Shown here: piece after piece, positions 45,853 to 57,030 of the stretch
Layout: the number at the start of each line of letters is the position of its first letter
How positions within the stretch are numbered: the first letter of the stretch is position 1
Assembly (NCBI GenBank): GCA_025890175.1
Contig: JANPYM010000003.1
Coordinates: 3,147,466-3,211,465, forward strand
Source of the DNA: Ciborinia camelliae
Taxonomy: Eukaryota > Ascomycota > Leotiomycetes > Helotiales > Sclerotiniaceae
DNA length: 64,000 nucleotides
Direction: 5' to 3'
Program-made: the position numbers and the translations under genes
The notes under the pieces: generated by a model
The model's database searches: none
Told to the model about the DNA's origin: nothing
What the model saw: the letters and a program-made list of their open reading frames with translations, nothing else

Positions 45853-48800
45853 ATGGCACCAACTAGAAGACCAAGAGATAGACTGAGAAAGGTTGAAGAT
45901 TCAGAAAGAACTAGTAGTGTTGGAAATCGTAGGAGAAGTTCTCGATTATCTAGTAAGTTCTTTGGTCCATCCGATTTCTGCCTTCATCTTGTATTAACTT
46001 CTTTAAATTAGCTCTCAAACAAGATTCCAATCTTGACCTTGACGAACTTTCTTCTCCTGCGCCGCCACAACCAAAATCGAGTTCAATCCCTGCTATTGTC
46101 ATTGCCGATAGTGATGATGATGATGATGATGATGACTCCTCGTCTGATCTTCCGTCCCCTTCCATGATAAGCGAATATATAAATGCGAAGAAATCTCCAG
46201 AGAAAGGAAAAGGAAAACCTGTGGAATCTCGTGAATCTTTATCATCTGTTTCTACCAGCAACGACTATAATGAAGGAAGTGACTATTCTACGCCAGAGAC
46301 TAGTGGTGTTGCAACTCCCGCGTCTACGAAAAACCCTCTTCTGCCTTCAACTACAATTGACTCTACACGAAGAGGTCGAACTCGAACTATGAACCCAATT
46401 CAAAGCACATCTGCCGTCAACGCAATTGCTAGAGCCAGAGCACTCCGAAACAGCATGTACTCCCTCAACCCTACGAAGAAGAGAAAGTTTGTCGAATCTG
46501 ATGAAGAAATGGATGATGATTATTCACCAGATGCCCGGCTTGCTCGTGCTATTCAAGAAAAGGAATACTCAGCACCAACATCACTTGTTGCTTCATCCTC
46601 ACCAGATTTAAGAAGAACTTCACGGAAGGCTCAACAGGCCAGGTTAACTTTCGATCCGGATTTCAGTGAGGATGATGAAGATGAGGACTATTTTATTCCT
46701 AGGGCTTCTCGTTTTGTTAAAAAGGCGAAGGTTGAGCCAAAGGTTGAACTCTCGAGTACTTACAATGCTGTCAACTTTCACACTCCAATTCGAGTACAAG
46801 GTTCTAAATATGATTTTGATGACGATGATGATGATGATGATGTTTTCACTGTCATTGATTCGGATTCGGATGCGGATGTTTCTGTAGCTTCATCTTCTAC
46901 CCAACGAAGTTCAACCAAGAAGGGATCGAGCCGAATTCAAAAGGTTATTGAGAGACATTCTCAAAACTTCCAAAAACGTCTCAAGGCAGGATCAGCACGT
47001 AAGAGCTCGATCAAACCAAAAATCGAGCCATCCATTCCCCAACTCAATTCTGAAGATACTAAGGAATCCAACCGTAGTTCTGCTCTTACAGACCTTCCTT
47101 CTCCTATGTCAGAAGTCATCTCATTTGACACCGATAGTGATTCTATGAGTGGAACTGATACATCTGACGAGGAAGGTCCGATCGCTGTTGCCGCCCGTGA
47201 ACGTAATGCTCGTCACATTATCAATAATCTAGAAGAAGAATCTGATCGACGAGCACGAAAGGAACGTTCGAGGCTTGAGCTTCATCATCCTGAACTACAC
47301 ACAATGTGGAAGGAATTAGAGGATCTACCTAAGATTGGAGACTGCACAATTGAACAGCCAACAAACATCAATCGTGAACTTAAGCCTTTTCAACTTCAAG
47401 GTGTTGGATGGATGAAAGCAATGGAAAAGACTGCTTGGGGTGGAGGTTTATTAGGAGATGAAATGGGCATGGGAAAGACAATCCAAGCTGTCTCTTTGAT
47501 CATGTCTGATTTCCCCGCTAAGCAGCCTTCTCTTGTTCTGGTTCCACCCGTTGCTCTTATGCAATGGCAGCAAGAGATCGCCGATTATACCGATGGTACA
47601 TTGAAAACCTTTGTCTTTCATGGAAGCAATGCTAAAGCAAAGCGCATCACTGTTCAGCAATTGAAAAAGTACAACGTCATTCTTATGTCATACAACAGTT
47701 TGGAATCCATGTACCGGAAACAAGAGAAAGGTCTGAGGCGGCGTAGCTGTGGTACCTTGCAAAAGGAGAAGAGTCCAATTCATCAGATCGCATTTCATCG
47801 TGTCATTCTTGATGAAGCACACAGTATCAAGGTAAGACCCAATATGCTGAATTGGTTGTCCTTTACTAACAACATCTTATTAGCAACGAACTTCTGGTTC
47901 TGCTAAAGCATGCTTTGCTCTCAAGGCAAATCACAAATGGTGCTTGTCCGGTACACCTCTACAAAACCGTATTGGTGAATTTTTCTCACTCGTTCGATTT
48001 CTCGATATTCGACCTTTTGCATGTTATTTCTGTAAACAATGTCCTTGTTCGACTCTCCAATGGGATATGGATAGCTCTAATCGCTGTCAGGGCTGCAAAC
48101 ACAGTGGCACGCAGCATGTCTCTGTTTTCAACCAAGAGCTACTCAATCCCATTAAGAAATTTGGAAACAATGGTCCTGGAAAGGAGGCATTCCGAAAACT
48201 TCGAATATTGACTGATAGATTTATGCTTCGTCGTATCAAGCGTGATCATTCATCTGCTATGGAGCTTCCAGCAAAGGAAATTTATGTCGATAGACAATTC
48301 TTCGGTGAAGAGGAGAATGATTTCGCTGGAAGTATAATGAATAGTAGCGCTAGGAAGTTCGAAACATATGTTGCCCAAGGTGTCTTGCTCAACAATTATG
48401 CCAATATTTTCGGTCTAATCATGCAGATGCGTCAAGTTGCTGACCATCCTGATTTGATTTTGAAGAAGAATGGTGAAGGTGGTCAAAATATTCTTGTTTG
48501 TTGTATCTGTGATGAAACTGCAGAGGAAGCTATTAAATCTGCTTGTCGTCATGACTTCTGTCGGGAATGTGCTAAGCACTATTTGAGATCTTCTGGTAGG
48601 TCATCTCTATCCCTTTGATTGTCTATTACTAACTTAGCAGAATCCCCCGATTGTCCTCAATGTCATATCCCATTGGCCATCGACCTCGAACAACCCGAAA
48701 TCGAACAAGATGAAGCCCAAGTCAAGAAATCGTCCATCATCAATCGAATTAAGATGGAAAACTGGACCTCATCCTCGAAAATTGAAGCTTTGGTCCATGA

Positions 48801-49296
48801 TCTCTACCAACTTCGATCAAAAAACTCCTCAAGCAAGTCTATAATCTTCTCTCAATTTACTACAATGCTTCAACTAGTCGAATGGCGTCTCCGTCGCGCA
48901 GGTATCACAACTGTCATGCTTGATGGTTCCATGACACCCGCACAACGTCAAGCTTCCATCAATCACTTCATGACTGAGGTCGACGTTGAATGCTTCCTCG
49001 TTTCCCTGAAAGCCGGTGGTGTCGCTCTAAATCTCACTGAAGCCAACAAAGTCTTCATTGTCGATCCATGGTGGAATCCAGCAGCAGAGTGGCAAAGCGC
49101 AGATAGATGTCATAGAATTGGACAGGCCAGGCCATGCAGCATCACCAGATTATGCATTGAAGATAGTGTGGAAAGTAGAATGGTTTTGTTGCAGGAGAAG
49201 AAGGCGAACATGATCCATGGTACTATTAATGCTGATGAAAGTGCGATGGAGAACTTAACGCCAGAGGATATGCAGTTTTTGTTTAGAGGAAATTAG
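45853..49296 (+). CDS. RAD16: SNF2-family repair ATPase/RING protein Rad16
   Basis: Exons 45853-45952, 46012-47831, 47884-48595 and 48641-49296 join to about 1095 residues. A disordered acidic, Ser-rich N-terminal third is followed by the SNF2 ATPase: [15 protein letters not shown], Walker [10 protein letters not shown] at about 515 and DEAH at about 633. A C3HC4 RING finger ([21 protein letters not shown]...CPQC, about 845-890) is inserted between the two helicase lobes. The C-terminal lobe includes [13 protein letters not shown] and [11 protein letters not shown]. This is the Rad16 layout. With Rad7 it scans non-transcribed DNA for damage and supports repair through ATP-driven translocation and ubiquitin ligation. 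The RING is split by the third intron, whose junction restores ESPDCPQC. Confidence 0.94.
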
Positions 49297-49737
49297 AATT
49301 TTCGAAGGGGGCTGGGTAAGAAAGGGTTGTCTGATTTCTTTGTGCGAGGAAATACCTCTGGATTTAAGCTGTACAGCTTCTTGCCCAATGCTTACGCATT
49401 TTACAGTACATTTTTTAATCCACTCTTCTGTCACGAAAAGGGAGAGCTAGATGGGGCATTGGGGCTTACTGGCATTATATGGTATGATATGGTATGATAT
49501 CAGGAAAGCTGGCGGCGTCCGGGGGTTGAGCGTCTTTTTCTTTTTCAGTCCTTTCTGCTTGCTCATATCTTTCTTTGGCATGAGTTGTTTGAAGGGCATT
49601 AGCTTTTGTTGTCGAGTATAATCAATAAAATATTTGTAGACATCTGGTCGGGACACACTTGGGTGAACATGCAAACACAGGTCTTAGGGTTGGATAGGTA
49701 ATTGTTCAAAGCCCGGGAGTCGATTGAATATTGTTTG

Positions 49738-49915
49738 AGTAGGTAGGTACCTAGGTATTATTCATACTGTAGGTACCTAGGTATCGACCTATCTACCTAC
49801 AGCAACCGAATTTTCCTTTCCTGCTCGCATAAATTCTTATTTACTACTACACCTATCTACCTAGGTACCTATACCTAGATACCTATACCTAGGTACCTAC
49901 TAGGAGGTACTTAGA
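49738..49915. repeat. clustered palindromic GGTACCTAGGTA words
   Basis: Words GTAGGTAC, GGTACCTAGGTAT and ACCTATACCTAGGTACC recur about eight times in both orientations, forming overlapping inverted repeats. Similar single words occur at 50450 and 60480-60550, so this looks like a dispersed genomic motif. Confidence 0.7.
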
Positions 49916-50186
49916 AATTCCAATGCCATATTAAAAGCTGTTAACCCATCCAGCTTGCTTCGTTATGATCTCATACATCTATCTCATACATCCAATGTTC
50001 ATCCCATCCATTCATCAAACAAAAGAAAAGAAGAGAATGTCAATCAGCATATGTTTCGAATTGGGGGTTGAGAAAAAAAGCTGGAGGTCTCTTGTGTTTG
50101 TTTTGGGTGTTGGGTGTTGGGTGTTGGCGTTAGGTGCAGTATTAATTGTTTGTTATGACTTTTCTGGGGAGAGGAGAATTTGGATG

Positions 50187-50257
50187 GGGGGGTTTTTTTG
50201 TTTGTTTGTTTGTTTGTTTGTTTTTTGGGGGGGAGAGGGGAGGGAGAGGAGGGGGGG
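50187..50257 (+). repeat. G-rich tract with TTTG microsatellite
   Basis: A G8 run, then (TTTG)n at about 50197-50221, then 50227-50257 with G7, G4, G3 and G7 runs separated by A/GA. The last segment satisfies the four-run rule for a possible G-quadruplex on the plus strand. Confidence 0.75.
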
Positions 50258-51150
50258 ATATTTTGATGGTGTGGTGTTTGGTGTTTGGTGTTTGATGTTT
50301 TATTGGAGCGGGAGCGGGAGCAGGCGAGAAGAGCCGAATTGGGATTCGGGAAGTATTGATGATGGATGGCCCCGGGCATTTGAAAGGCTAGACTACCTAG
50401 ACTAGGGGGGGAAGGAATACGGGCAGTGCCGGGCAGAAGCTAGTTATTACCTAGGTAGGTAGCTTCGTAGTTGCTGCTATCTATTGCTTCATAGTCAAAC
50501 ATATTCGTTTATTACTGTAGAGTAATAAAATAATATTGGTAGATCCTCCCGTCACCATCATCCACGTTGACCTTCTACCCCTAAGGCATTGCGGGTGGCC
50601 GTGGCGTCAAATTCATGCGGATCGGATATTGCGGAATGGCTTACGCAGCGAAACGAGATGGAAAATCTTCATTGGCGAATTCCACTTAAAAACTCCATAA
50701 TTTGGTCCATAATTTAGGTTGAATTGATTGATTGATCCACTAAAACCTTCATAAATTGCTGATGATTATGAGATCAGATCACATTATTGCCGACATCAAA
50801 TTTGATTGCTGATAATTAGGTAATCTTTTCTCTCTTACCTTACCGCCGGTATCCAACTTTTCCTACCTAAGAGATTCTAGTTTTGGTTTGCTTGGGGTTA
50901 ATTATGTTGATATGTATGAGTATTTAAGTATATGTATCTATATGTACTCACCGGTACCTATCTAATTGCAGGTCTGCAGCTTGGTTTCTATCTCCGCCAT
51001 CGGCCGCAATCATATCTTGTGCTTGACCGTTTGTTGCTCTGATTGCCCAGGTGTTTGTTTCATATATTATATTTTCAGGGACGTACGGTTGTGAGTGATA
51101 TAATATACCTCCCCAGATTGATATTATCGCCACTCTCGTAGAGGATTGTC

Positions 51151-52842
51151 ATGGAATATCCGATATCATCTTCGTCCTCATCCGAGATGGCTGGTCACGA
51201 GTCTCTCAATATTGAGAAGACAAAGTCTAGAACAGAGGCTCCCAATCCGAATCCTCTCGAACCTGTTCAAAGCAAGATTGAACATTTTAATTCATACCCT
51301 CGAGAGATCGTTTTCATTTCAGTAATATGTATGGCTCAACTTATGACGCAGGCTGCATTGGGACAAGTCATTGCCCCTTTACACATTATTGGAGATAGTT
51401 TTGGGACTACAAACCCTGGCCAGTTGAGTAAGGTTCTCCATCTCTGGTTTGATGCTCGCTGTTGCTAACATTTATGTCAAAGGTTGGTTTGCTGCAGCAT
51501 ACTCACTAACGGTCGGTACATTTATTATTATTGCCGGACGTCTAGGAGATCTTTACGGCCACAAAATGTTCTTCATCGGTGGTTTCTTTTGGTTCGGACT
51601 CTGGTCCCTTCTAGCCGGTTTTAGCGCCTACTCAAATGCAATCTTCTTTGATGTCGCTCGTGCCCTTCAAGGGATTGGACCGGCTTTTCTATTGCCAAAC
51701 GCTCTAGCAATTCTCGCTCGCATATATGAGCCAGGGAGAAAGAAGGAGATGATTTTTAGTCTCTTCGGGGCTACAGCTCCAGCAGGGTTTACTCTCGGTG
51801 CAACATTCTCAAGTATATTTGCGGAGTTTGTGTGGTGGCCTTGGGCATATTGGGTGACTGCTATGATCTGTGTTGTTCTTGCCGTAGTAGGCATTATCGT
51901 CATCCCACACACCCCACCTCCACAATTCGATCGTTCGGTTAGTATGTTCAAACGCGCTGATGCCGCCGGAGCTTTGACAGGGGTTGCTGGATTGGTTCTG
52001 GTCAATTTTGCATGGAATCAAGGACCGGTTGTTGGTTGGACTACCGTCTATGTTTATGTGATTCTCATCATTGGGGCACTTGTTCTTGGGCTCTTCGCTT
52101 TCATCGAATCCCGTGCCACTTACCCATTAGTACCATTTGATGCCCTCAATTCCCATACCGGTTATACATTAGCATGTATTGCAGGCGGATGGGCCAGCTT
52201 CGGAATTTGGCTGTTTTACTTTTGGCAAATATTGGAAGAAATGAGGGGCATTAGTCCACTTCTCGGCACAGCAATGGTAGCACCCACAACAATCAGTGGA
52301 CTGTGTGCAGCATTGACAACAGGATACATTCTCAGTAAGGTACCAGCGAGCACAGTCATGATGTTGGCTATGATTGGTTTCCTTCTTGGGTCAATCTTGA
52401 TGGCCACGGTTCCTATCAACCAAACATATTGGGCACAAACTTTTGTTGCGACGATTGTTACGCCTTGGGGAATGTAAGTAAAAGCATCACAACCTCCAAA
52501 ATGTGTTATTGGATACTAATGAGAACCAGGGATATGTCATTTCCAGCAGCAACAATCCTCCTCAGTAACTCCATGCACAAAGATCATCAAGGTCTCGCGG
52601 CCTCGCTTGTCAACACGGTCGTCAATTACTCCATCTCCATCGGTTTGGGCATTGCAGGCACCGTGGAAGTTCATGTCAATCATGATGGGAAAGATGTTTT
52701 GAGGGGTTATCGTGGGGCTCAATATACGGGGATTGGACTTGCGGGATTGGGCTTGTGTAGTTCGATTATGTTTGCGTTATCAGAGAGGACGAAGAGGGCC
52801 AAGGATCGAAAGTTGGAAAATGGGCGGATAGAGGAGGCTTAA
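51151..52842 (+). CDS. MFS exporter, DHA2 (14-helix drug:H+ antiporter) type
   Basis: Exons 51151-51427, 51483-52473 and 52530-52842 give about 526 residues. After a hydrophilic N-terminus come about 14 helices. Signatures include AGRLGDLYGHKMFF (motif A), the ARALQGIGPAFLLPNALAIL segment (motif B region), and GATAPAGFTLGATF (motif C, the antiporter motif). Such proteins export drugs, toxins or metabolites, or move siderophores and amino acids in some branches. The cytosolic C-terminus is short and basic. Its neighbour is a broken Zn2Cys6 regulator gene in the same direction, so any local regulator is probably lost. The substrate is unknown. Confidence 0.9.
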
Positions 52843-53358
52843 TTTGATGAATTAGCTTACTTAATACCTAATGAAACAATCTCTATATGTATATACTCTA
52901 GAAGTTCGTTGTACTTCGCTTGACTATTATTTAAGATGATATTGAAGCTTTTCTTGAAGTAGATGGAATAAAATGTATATTTCTTGTATTAACCAATTGT
53001 AGATATGATTTTGATGGTATTGTACTCCGTCAAGTTTCAATATATGCATATTTCTTTTCATATAGACAGTTTATCCATCCATGATATTGATCTTCTACCA
53101 TGTGCAGAGGAGAGAATGAATGATCGGATGAATGAAATGACACTAACTCTGTTTCGGCTAGCCTTGAGTTTAACACCCGACTCTCCGGAAAGGCACCAGG
53201 TAACAAATTCTCCGACCGCCCACCTCCCTTGTTCCTTTCTCGACCTGTTTTGAATCAACATGAACTCATCAAATCATTTGTTTCTTTGGGATCAAACCTA
53301 GAAGTGTTTCTTCCAGTCTTCCAGAATCAAATTAAGGGAGTGTTTTCAATACTAGACC
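52843..53358. other. intergenic, no gene seen
   Basis: AT-rich spacer between the exporter gene and the regulator pseudogene. Confidence 0.45.
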
Positions 53359-54982
53359 ATGTCTGAATCAGTGGATAATCCTCCTCCAAGATCGTCGTGG
53401 GTGCCTCCAGCACAAAAACGTCCAAGTTATGGACGTCAACGTGCCAGGAGAGGCTTGTATTCCCTGCCATCAAAGAAAGAGAAAGTGTGATGCAGGATCT
53501 CCTTGTTCAATGTGTGAACGTATTGGGTATGAGTATCCTTGATCAGGTAAGTCAAAACAATCCTCCAAACTCCCAACTTTCAAATGTATTAATAATTCTC
53601 CCAGGCTTCGATCTTCTGAGATCACAATACACGAGTCAATAACCTGCGGTTGCTTTCCCCAGAAGTCCTGGTGTGGAATTTCAATCCCCGAATCCTCCAT
53701 CCCTTCATTCTTTTGCGTGGAATTGTGGGACTGTGGAATTAGAGCTGAGGAAGTTGCATCTGCTCATACCAACCTGACGGAGCTCATTTCTTATGATGAC
53801 TTTGAGAGATACTCGGATATATATTATGACGCGTTGCATGGGCATTTGGATTTACCATACTTTATGAAACGATGCGATGATTATTGGGATAATGAAGGAG
53901 CAGACTTGACTTTTGGTGCCGTCGTTGGAGGAGTTGTGGCTTTGAGATCATTCTTTGCTTTGCAGCCTGGTCATCCTCAATAATTGGCTATTGTTCACCA
54001 TGTGAAAATGGTCCTCGAAGATCCAATATCTAGTCGCCATCCTTCAATGGACCAAATCAACGCGTGGATTTTGCGAACTTTATACCTTCGGTCAACGACT
54101 AGGCCACATGTCTCATGGCTTGCTAGCTGTACTACGCTACATTTGGCCGAGGCTACCGGCTTGCATCAAGAAGTACATATTGTGCTGGTAGCTACGGAAG
54201 GAGATGTCCAAGCAAGGAGAATGGATGAAGCAGATATCGAACGAGCAAGAACTTTCTTGATGGCTTGGTCTGTTCATGCGATCATTTCATATTAATATGG
54301 AAAATCTGCAGTAATCCTCAACAGCATAACTTGCAAGCCAGTCGAAAACACTATCGGTGATAGTACCATTTTCTACATTAGACTTGCTCAACTCATTGCC
54401 CGCGACACCATGGTTACCAGTTCTGCAGCACATAAGGAAGAACTCATGAACGGATTGAAGAGACTCGCTCAAATTCCAGACGATGATCCCTTTCTATCAC
54501 TCTCCAAGGCCAATGCATGCTTTTGTTTCTACTGAAGATTGAGGCTCATGAACCAAGTATTGGAGAAGGAAGAAATCCAATCGATCATTGGTATTGGGAA
54601 CAGAGGTGCCGAAGAAGCAGATTTCTTCGCACACAATGATCATCCATGGTGGAATATCCTATCAACAACATTTCAACATTTTTGTGTTCTCCTGGCCATC
54701 GATACCTTCGAAAGCATGTCAAATCTTTCTTGGGTTCTGAATATCTTCCAAGATATCGTGAGGATAGTAAATTCGCATTTAGCCCTTGAAGCATTGGGGA
54801 TGGCAAAGGTTTTGTTGAGGAATAGTATGTCGAAGAAGAGGAGAGATTTGGGATTTTTGACAAACGCAGATTCACAAGATAGTCCCGTCGTGGAGGCAGT
54901 GGGTCTTAATTGGGATGCGTCATTTGATCCAAAAGTTCCAGACTCGTTAATGAGTGAGGACTCTTCGATATATAATACTTGA
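53359..54982 (+). pseudogene. Zn2Cys6 transcription factor, decayed
   Basis: Downstream of an ATG at 53359, and one frame off it, the sequence reads ACIPCHQRKRKCDAGSPCSMC (53453-53515), a complete Zn2Cys6 DNA-binding cluster, shortly followed by an in-frame TGA. Further on one frame covers most of a fungal-specific regulatory domain (AEEVASAHTNLTELISYDDFERYS, WILRTLYLRSTTRPHVSW, TTLHLAEATGLHQE) but is cut by stops at 53981 (TAA), 54293 (TAA) and 54533 (TGA, within FCFY*RLRLMNQ). The final segment to 54982 is intact. Introns cannot explain all three stops, because the protein pattern continues directly across each. It was probably a pathway regulator paired with the adjacent exporter (inference). 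Confidence 0.82.
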
Positions 54983-55383
54983 ATGGTGTATTATTCGAAC
55001 GCGAGTATGGATTTGTGAATCAGCCTTGGTTTGTGGGTTTTGGAATCAAATCAAGCAGGATATACGTACCTATCAAGAACATTTCCAGTAATGGAATGAA
55101 TGGGTATGATTAGGAAGATGGAGAAAATAGGAGCTCACTGTACAGTGTTCATCATATCATTCTGGCTTCCTTGCAAAGAAGGTTTCTGGTAAAAAGCATG
55201 CAGGAGTTCTTAGGGGTTCGAGGCATCCAATTCCAGTTCGGCACCGACACCGAAGATTCACTGTTTACTCTCGCTTAGCAAATGAGCGAAAATATAACCT
55301 TCGCAGATTTTTACCAGAACATCTTTTCAGTAACAACGCCTTCATCGATTTTACCACTGGTTACTAGTTAACCAACCATCACC
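54983..55383. other. intergenic, no gene seen
   Basis: Spacer between the regulator pseudogene and the Pro/Ala-rich protein gene, which starts at 55384 in a good ACC-ATG context. Confidence 0.45.
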
Positions 55384-56001
55384 ATGTCGGCGAACCAAAC
55401 AGACGGAGCGCCTCCTGCTCGCACCCCTCTACCCTCCTCTCCCCTCCGACCTCGTTTATCGGGTCCTTCCTTGGCTGCTCCAGCCCGCACCCCTCTGCCC
55501 TCTGGTCCTCGCGTGCCTGGTGCTCGCACTCCTCTCCCGTCTGCCCCCATCTCGGCCACCCCCGCTCCTGCTGCTCCTGCTCTCGTTGCTCCTGCTGCTG
55601 CTGTTGCTCAAGGAAGAGCAGTCCAGCGCCCATATGTCAATAGGGCAATATTTTCCATTGATCGCGTAAAGATGACGGAGATCGAGCTTGCGGCAATTCG
55701 TCGGGGATATCCCGAACTCCTCGGCCGTAAGGCCTGTTTCAAAAACTCTCCTGGAGAGAAGAAATCCGTGGAAATTACCATGGAAGAACTTACCGCGCTT
55801 CAACAATTGCGTGGCACCTCCGCACAGGAGGTTAGGGCTTACGATGCCAGGAGGGCACGTAACCAAGAGTCTAGAGAGAGAGCGTCCAACTATTATAAGC
55901 GGGAGTTGGAGAGGAAGAGAGAGGAGGGCAGGAACCTGGGTCGGCCAGGTACCTTGTCACCTGCCGATCGCGTGGTTCCTGCCGCCTTACCAAGTTCTTA
56001 A
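55384..56001 (+). CDS. Pro/Ala-rich protein of unknown function
   Basis: Single frame of 205 residues in ACCATG context. The first 75 residues are low complexity with three ARTPLPS repeats and Ala/Pro runs. Residues about 80-190 are charged and probably helical, with RAIFSIDRVKMTEIELAAIRRGYPELLG and later a strongly basic RERASNYYKRELERKREEGR stretch. No known domain recognised. GC content is higher than in neighbouring genes. It could be lineage-specific and DNA- or RNA-associated, but nothing in the sequence shows this. Confidence 0.55.
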   Translation: MSANQTDGAPPARTPLPSSPLRPRLSGPSLAAPARTPLPSGPRVPGARTPLPSAPISATPAPAAPALVAPAAAVAQGRAVQRPYVNRAIFSIDRVKMTEIELAAIRRGYPELLGRKACFKNSPGEKKSVEITMEELTALQQLRGTSAQEVRAYDARRARNQESRERASNYYKRELERKREEGRNLGRPGTLSPADRVVPAALPSS

Positions 56002-56108
56002 TCACCACGGTCGAATCTCCTCCAAACACCTCCTTCCACATCCTTCATTAGATTTCGACAAGATGCAGGCAGGGTTTTCATCAATTCTGTTGCAAGATCG
56101 AGAAGTGG

Positions 56109-56200
56109 ATCGCGTATACATTGGTTAGGAGAGAAGCGCGAATACATTGGTTAGGAGAGAAGCGCGTATACATTGGTTAGGAGAGAAGCGCGAATACAAG
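56109..56200. repeat. 26-bp tandem repeat, about 3.5 copies
   Basis: The unit CGCG(T/A)ATACATTGGTTAGG plus AGAGAAG repeats head to tail, alternating T and A at position five, just after the Pro/Ala-rich gene. Confidence 0.85.
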
Positions 56201-56279
56201 GGTTGGGGATTGGTGTGGGGAGTTGAGCTATTACATTGGGGTGTGGAGATGGATCTTGGGGAGATGGATCTTGGGGAGA

Positions 56280-56450
56280 GGACTGGGGGTGATTTGATTG
56301 GGGGTGATTCTTTACGAGTGGTTTCTTTAGGGGTGATACCTTTCGAGGTGATTTCTTTACGGGTGGTTTCTTCAGTGGTGATTTCTTTACGGGTGCTTTC
56401 TCTACGGGTGGTTTCTTCAGTGGTGATCTCTCGCGGGGCGAGGGATTTGG
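56280..56450. repeat. degenerate repeats of GGTGATTTCTTTACGGGTGG
   Basis: Words such as GTGGTTTCTT, GGTGATTTCTTTACGGGTG and GGTGGTTTCTTCAGTGGTG repeat about nine times. The frames through them are repeat-driven and not annotated as genes. Confidence 0.75.
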
Positions 56451-56828
56451 GAGACTTTTCAAGGTCTTGATCTCTACTCTAATAATTGAACGTTTTTTAC
56501 AAGGGAAATTCGTCTCTGCTGCTTTTTGATTATGTGAATGCCTCTGCTGCCATGTGTTTGCCTTGTGTCTATCATGCCTTGCCTTGCCTTGCCTTGCCTT
56601 GCCCTGCGATGCCATATTGTATATATTTCGTCACTCCTTCCCTGACTGCGTCGGATGGGTAAAACTCCTCGACGTTCAGGCTCGTGGTCATGGTCGTGGT
56701 CGTAGTCGTGGTGAAATATGTATGAAATTTGAAATTTAAGAAAGAAAGGAAGAAAGAAAGAAAGGCTTGTGAATCGTAATCGTAATCGTTGTATTGGGAA
56801 TGGGAATGGGAATGGGAATGGGAATGCA
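56451..56828. other. simple-repeat region, no gene
   Basis: Holds (CTTGC)n at 56577-56603, CGTGGTCGTAGT-type repeats near 56690-56715, a GAAA/GAAG run at 56738-56764 and (GGGAAT)n at 56795-56826. Confidence 0.7.
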
Positions 56829-57030
56829 TGCTCTCTCTCTTTCTCCTCTCTCTCTCTCTCTCTTTTCTCTCTTCTTTTTTCTCCTCTTTTTTTTTTTTTT
56901 TTTTTTTTTTCTCCTTTTTCTTTTCTCTTTTTTTTTTCCTCTCTCTCCTTTCTCTCCTTTCTTTTTTTTTCTTCTTTTTTTTTTTTTTTTTTCTTTCTCC
57001 TCTTTTTTTTTTCTCTTTTCTCTCTCCTTT
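56829..57030 (+). repeat. 200-bp homopyrimidine (C/T) tract
   Basis: Almost only C and T on the plus strand, with T runs up to about 26. Open frames here translate to Ser/Phe/Leu only and are not genes. Confidence 0.95.

Larger units (their letters stand above)
49297..51150. other. 1.85-kb intergenic region with repeats
   Basis: Holds the RAD16 3' flank, GGTACCTA-type palindromic words (49738-49915), G-rich and TTTG repeats (50100-50260), and the DHA2 gene promoter. Frames at 49965-50405 and its reverse are products of low complexity, not genes. Confidence 0.55.

Noticed and set aside
49965..50405. Frames on both strands in the G-rich intergenic region
   Set aside because: They are driven by TTTG and G-run repeats and have no recognisable protein features.
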